Part shown: positions 63,467 through 64,000 of the stretch, one piece after another | Layout of the letters: every line of letters starts with the position of its first letter | How positions within the stretch are numbered: position 1 is the stretch's first letter | NCBI GenBank assembly: GCA_023079485.1 | Contig: CM041083.1 | Location: 144,536,052 to 144,600,051, forward strand | DNA from: Archilochus colubris | Taxonomy: Eukaryota; Chordata; Aves; Apodiformes; Trochilidae | Reading direction: 5' to 3' | Length of the DNA: 64,000 bases | Notes under the pieces: generated by a model | What the model was told of the DNA's origin: nothing | The model's database searches: none | Seen by the model: the letters and a program-made list of their open reading frames with translations, nothing else | Made by a program: the position numbers and the translations under genes

Positions 63467-64000
63467 TCAAAACCACTCACTTTTCAGATGATTAAAGAAG
63501 ATGATATAAGTTTTAAATGTATTTAAAGTCCTGAAAAGGAATAATTATGACTCAGGACTTTGTCATTTGACAAATATGTTAGTATTCATATAATTTTAAA
63601 TACCAATTTATTTCAGTTATGTAACAGCAAGTCTGAATTTGAGTATCAAAGGCAATAACTAGCCATTTGCCTAGTGAGTTTGTTACCAGCTTTGTTTATT
63701 TCTAATTTACTGACTTTTCTTTTCCAGATCAGAACTATGTATTCTCAGTTTGCTTCAATACCAGTCTCTGAATGCTGACAGTCTGTTTTGAACAGGGGAA
63801 TTGATAATTTTTTTGAATCTCAGTAAAAGAGGAAGTGACACTTAAGGTTGGTTAACTGGTTTATTGATTAAAGAATAAAAATTTTAGAAGAGATGCTAGT
63901 AATCAAATGTCCCTTCTGGTGCTGGGAGCCCTGGCTGTCTTAATATCAGACAAGCTCCTCCTCCTATATTGCAGCATACTGCTAAGATATCACCTGAGGT
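63467..64000. other. AT-rich non-coding end of window
   Basis: No gene is recognised. A strong acceptor-like TTTTCTTTTCCAG ends near 63727 and is followed by a short open frame ending in TGA. That is too little to call a terminal exon. Confidence 0.55.

Noticed and set aside
63728..63777. Terminal exon after a strong TTTTCTTTTCCAG acceptor
   Set aside because: Only about 16 codons before a stop and no polyadenylation signal soon after.

Overview
The window is AT-rich vertebrate nuclear DNA from a bird. The evidence is the repeat content: at least eleven CR1 LINE fragments, several ending in the avian CR1 3' tail of repeated ATTCTATG-type octamers, plus LTRs of avian endogenous-retrovirus type. 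No bacterial, phage or plasmid feature is present. I cannot place the bird to order or family. No complete protein-coding gene, rRNA, tRNA or CRISPR array can be supported. The window is best read as an intergenic desert or the inside of a very large intron.

Layout. Positions 1-10,000 are mostly unrecognised AT-rich sequence, with two short CR1 3' ends (2101-2359, 8503-8572). An ERVL-type LTR lies at 10,080-10,515 and an ERV-derived segment at about 20,000-20,655. A young-looking CR1 3' end is at 23,860-24,282. At 27,225-28,022 an older CR1 has been split by a 598-bp insertion flanked by a GTTGT direct repeat. A complete solo LTR with perfect 6-bp target-site duplications sits at 30,892-31,184. 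The second half holds the longer CR1 copies: 36,375-37,432, 41,050-41,684, 47,728-48,865, 51,450-52,575, 53,870-54,082 and 62,085-63,466. They cover different parts of ORF2 (endonuclease, reverse transcriptase) and the 3' UTR, and all are broken by stops, frameshifts or deletions. A 98-bp CR1 end at 58,501-58,599 is the only CR1 copy on the minus strand.

Between the repeats I see only AT-rich sequence, simple repeats (an ATCT tetranucleotide array, poly-A and poly-T tracts, a G/T tract), a 24-bp perfect palindrome and a MITE-like hairpin. A few short open stretches are bracketed by good splice-site sequences. The best of these, 25,079-25,168, 40,392-40,499 and 57,544-57,576, are listed as low-confidence candidate exons only.

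The most useful observations are the nested and solo LTR insertions with readable target-site duplications, the 10-of-11 strand bias of CR1 copies, and the few CpG-retaining patches in otherwise CpG-poor DNA. I found no convincing new biological system.
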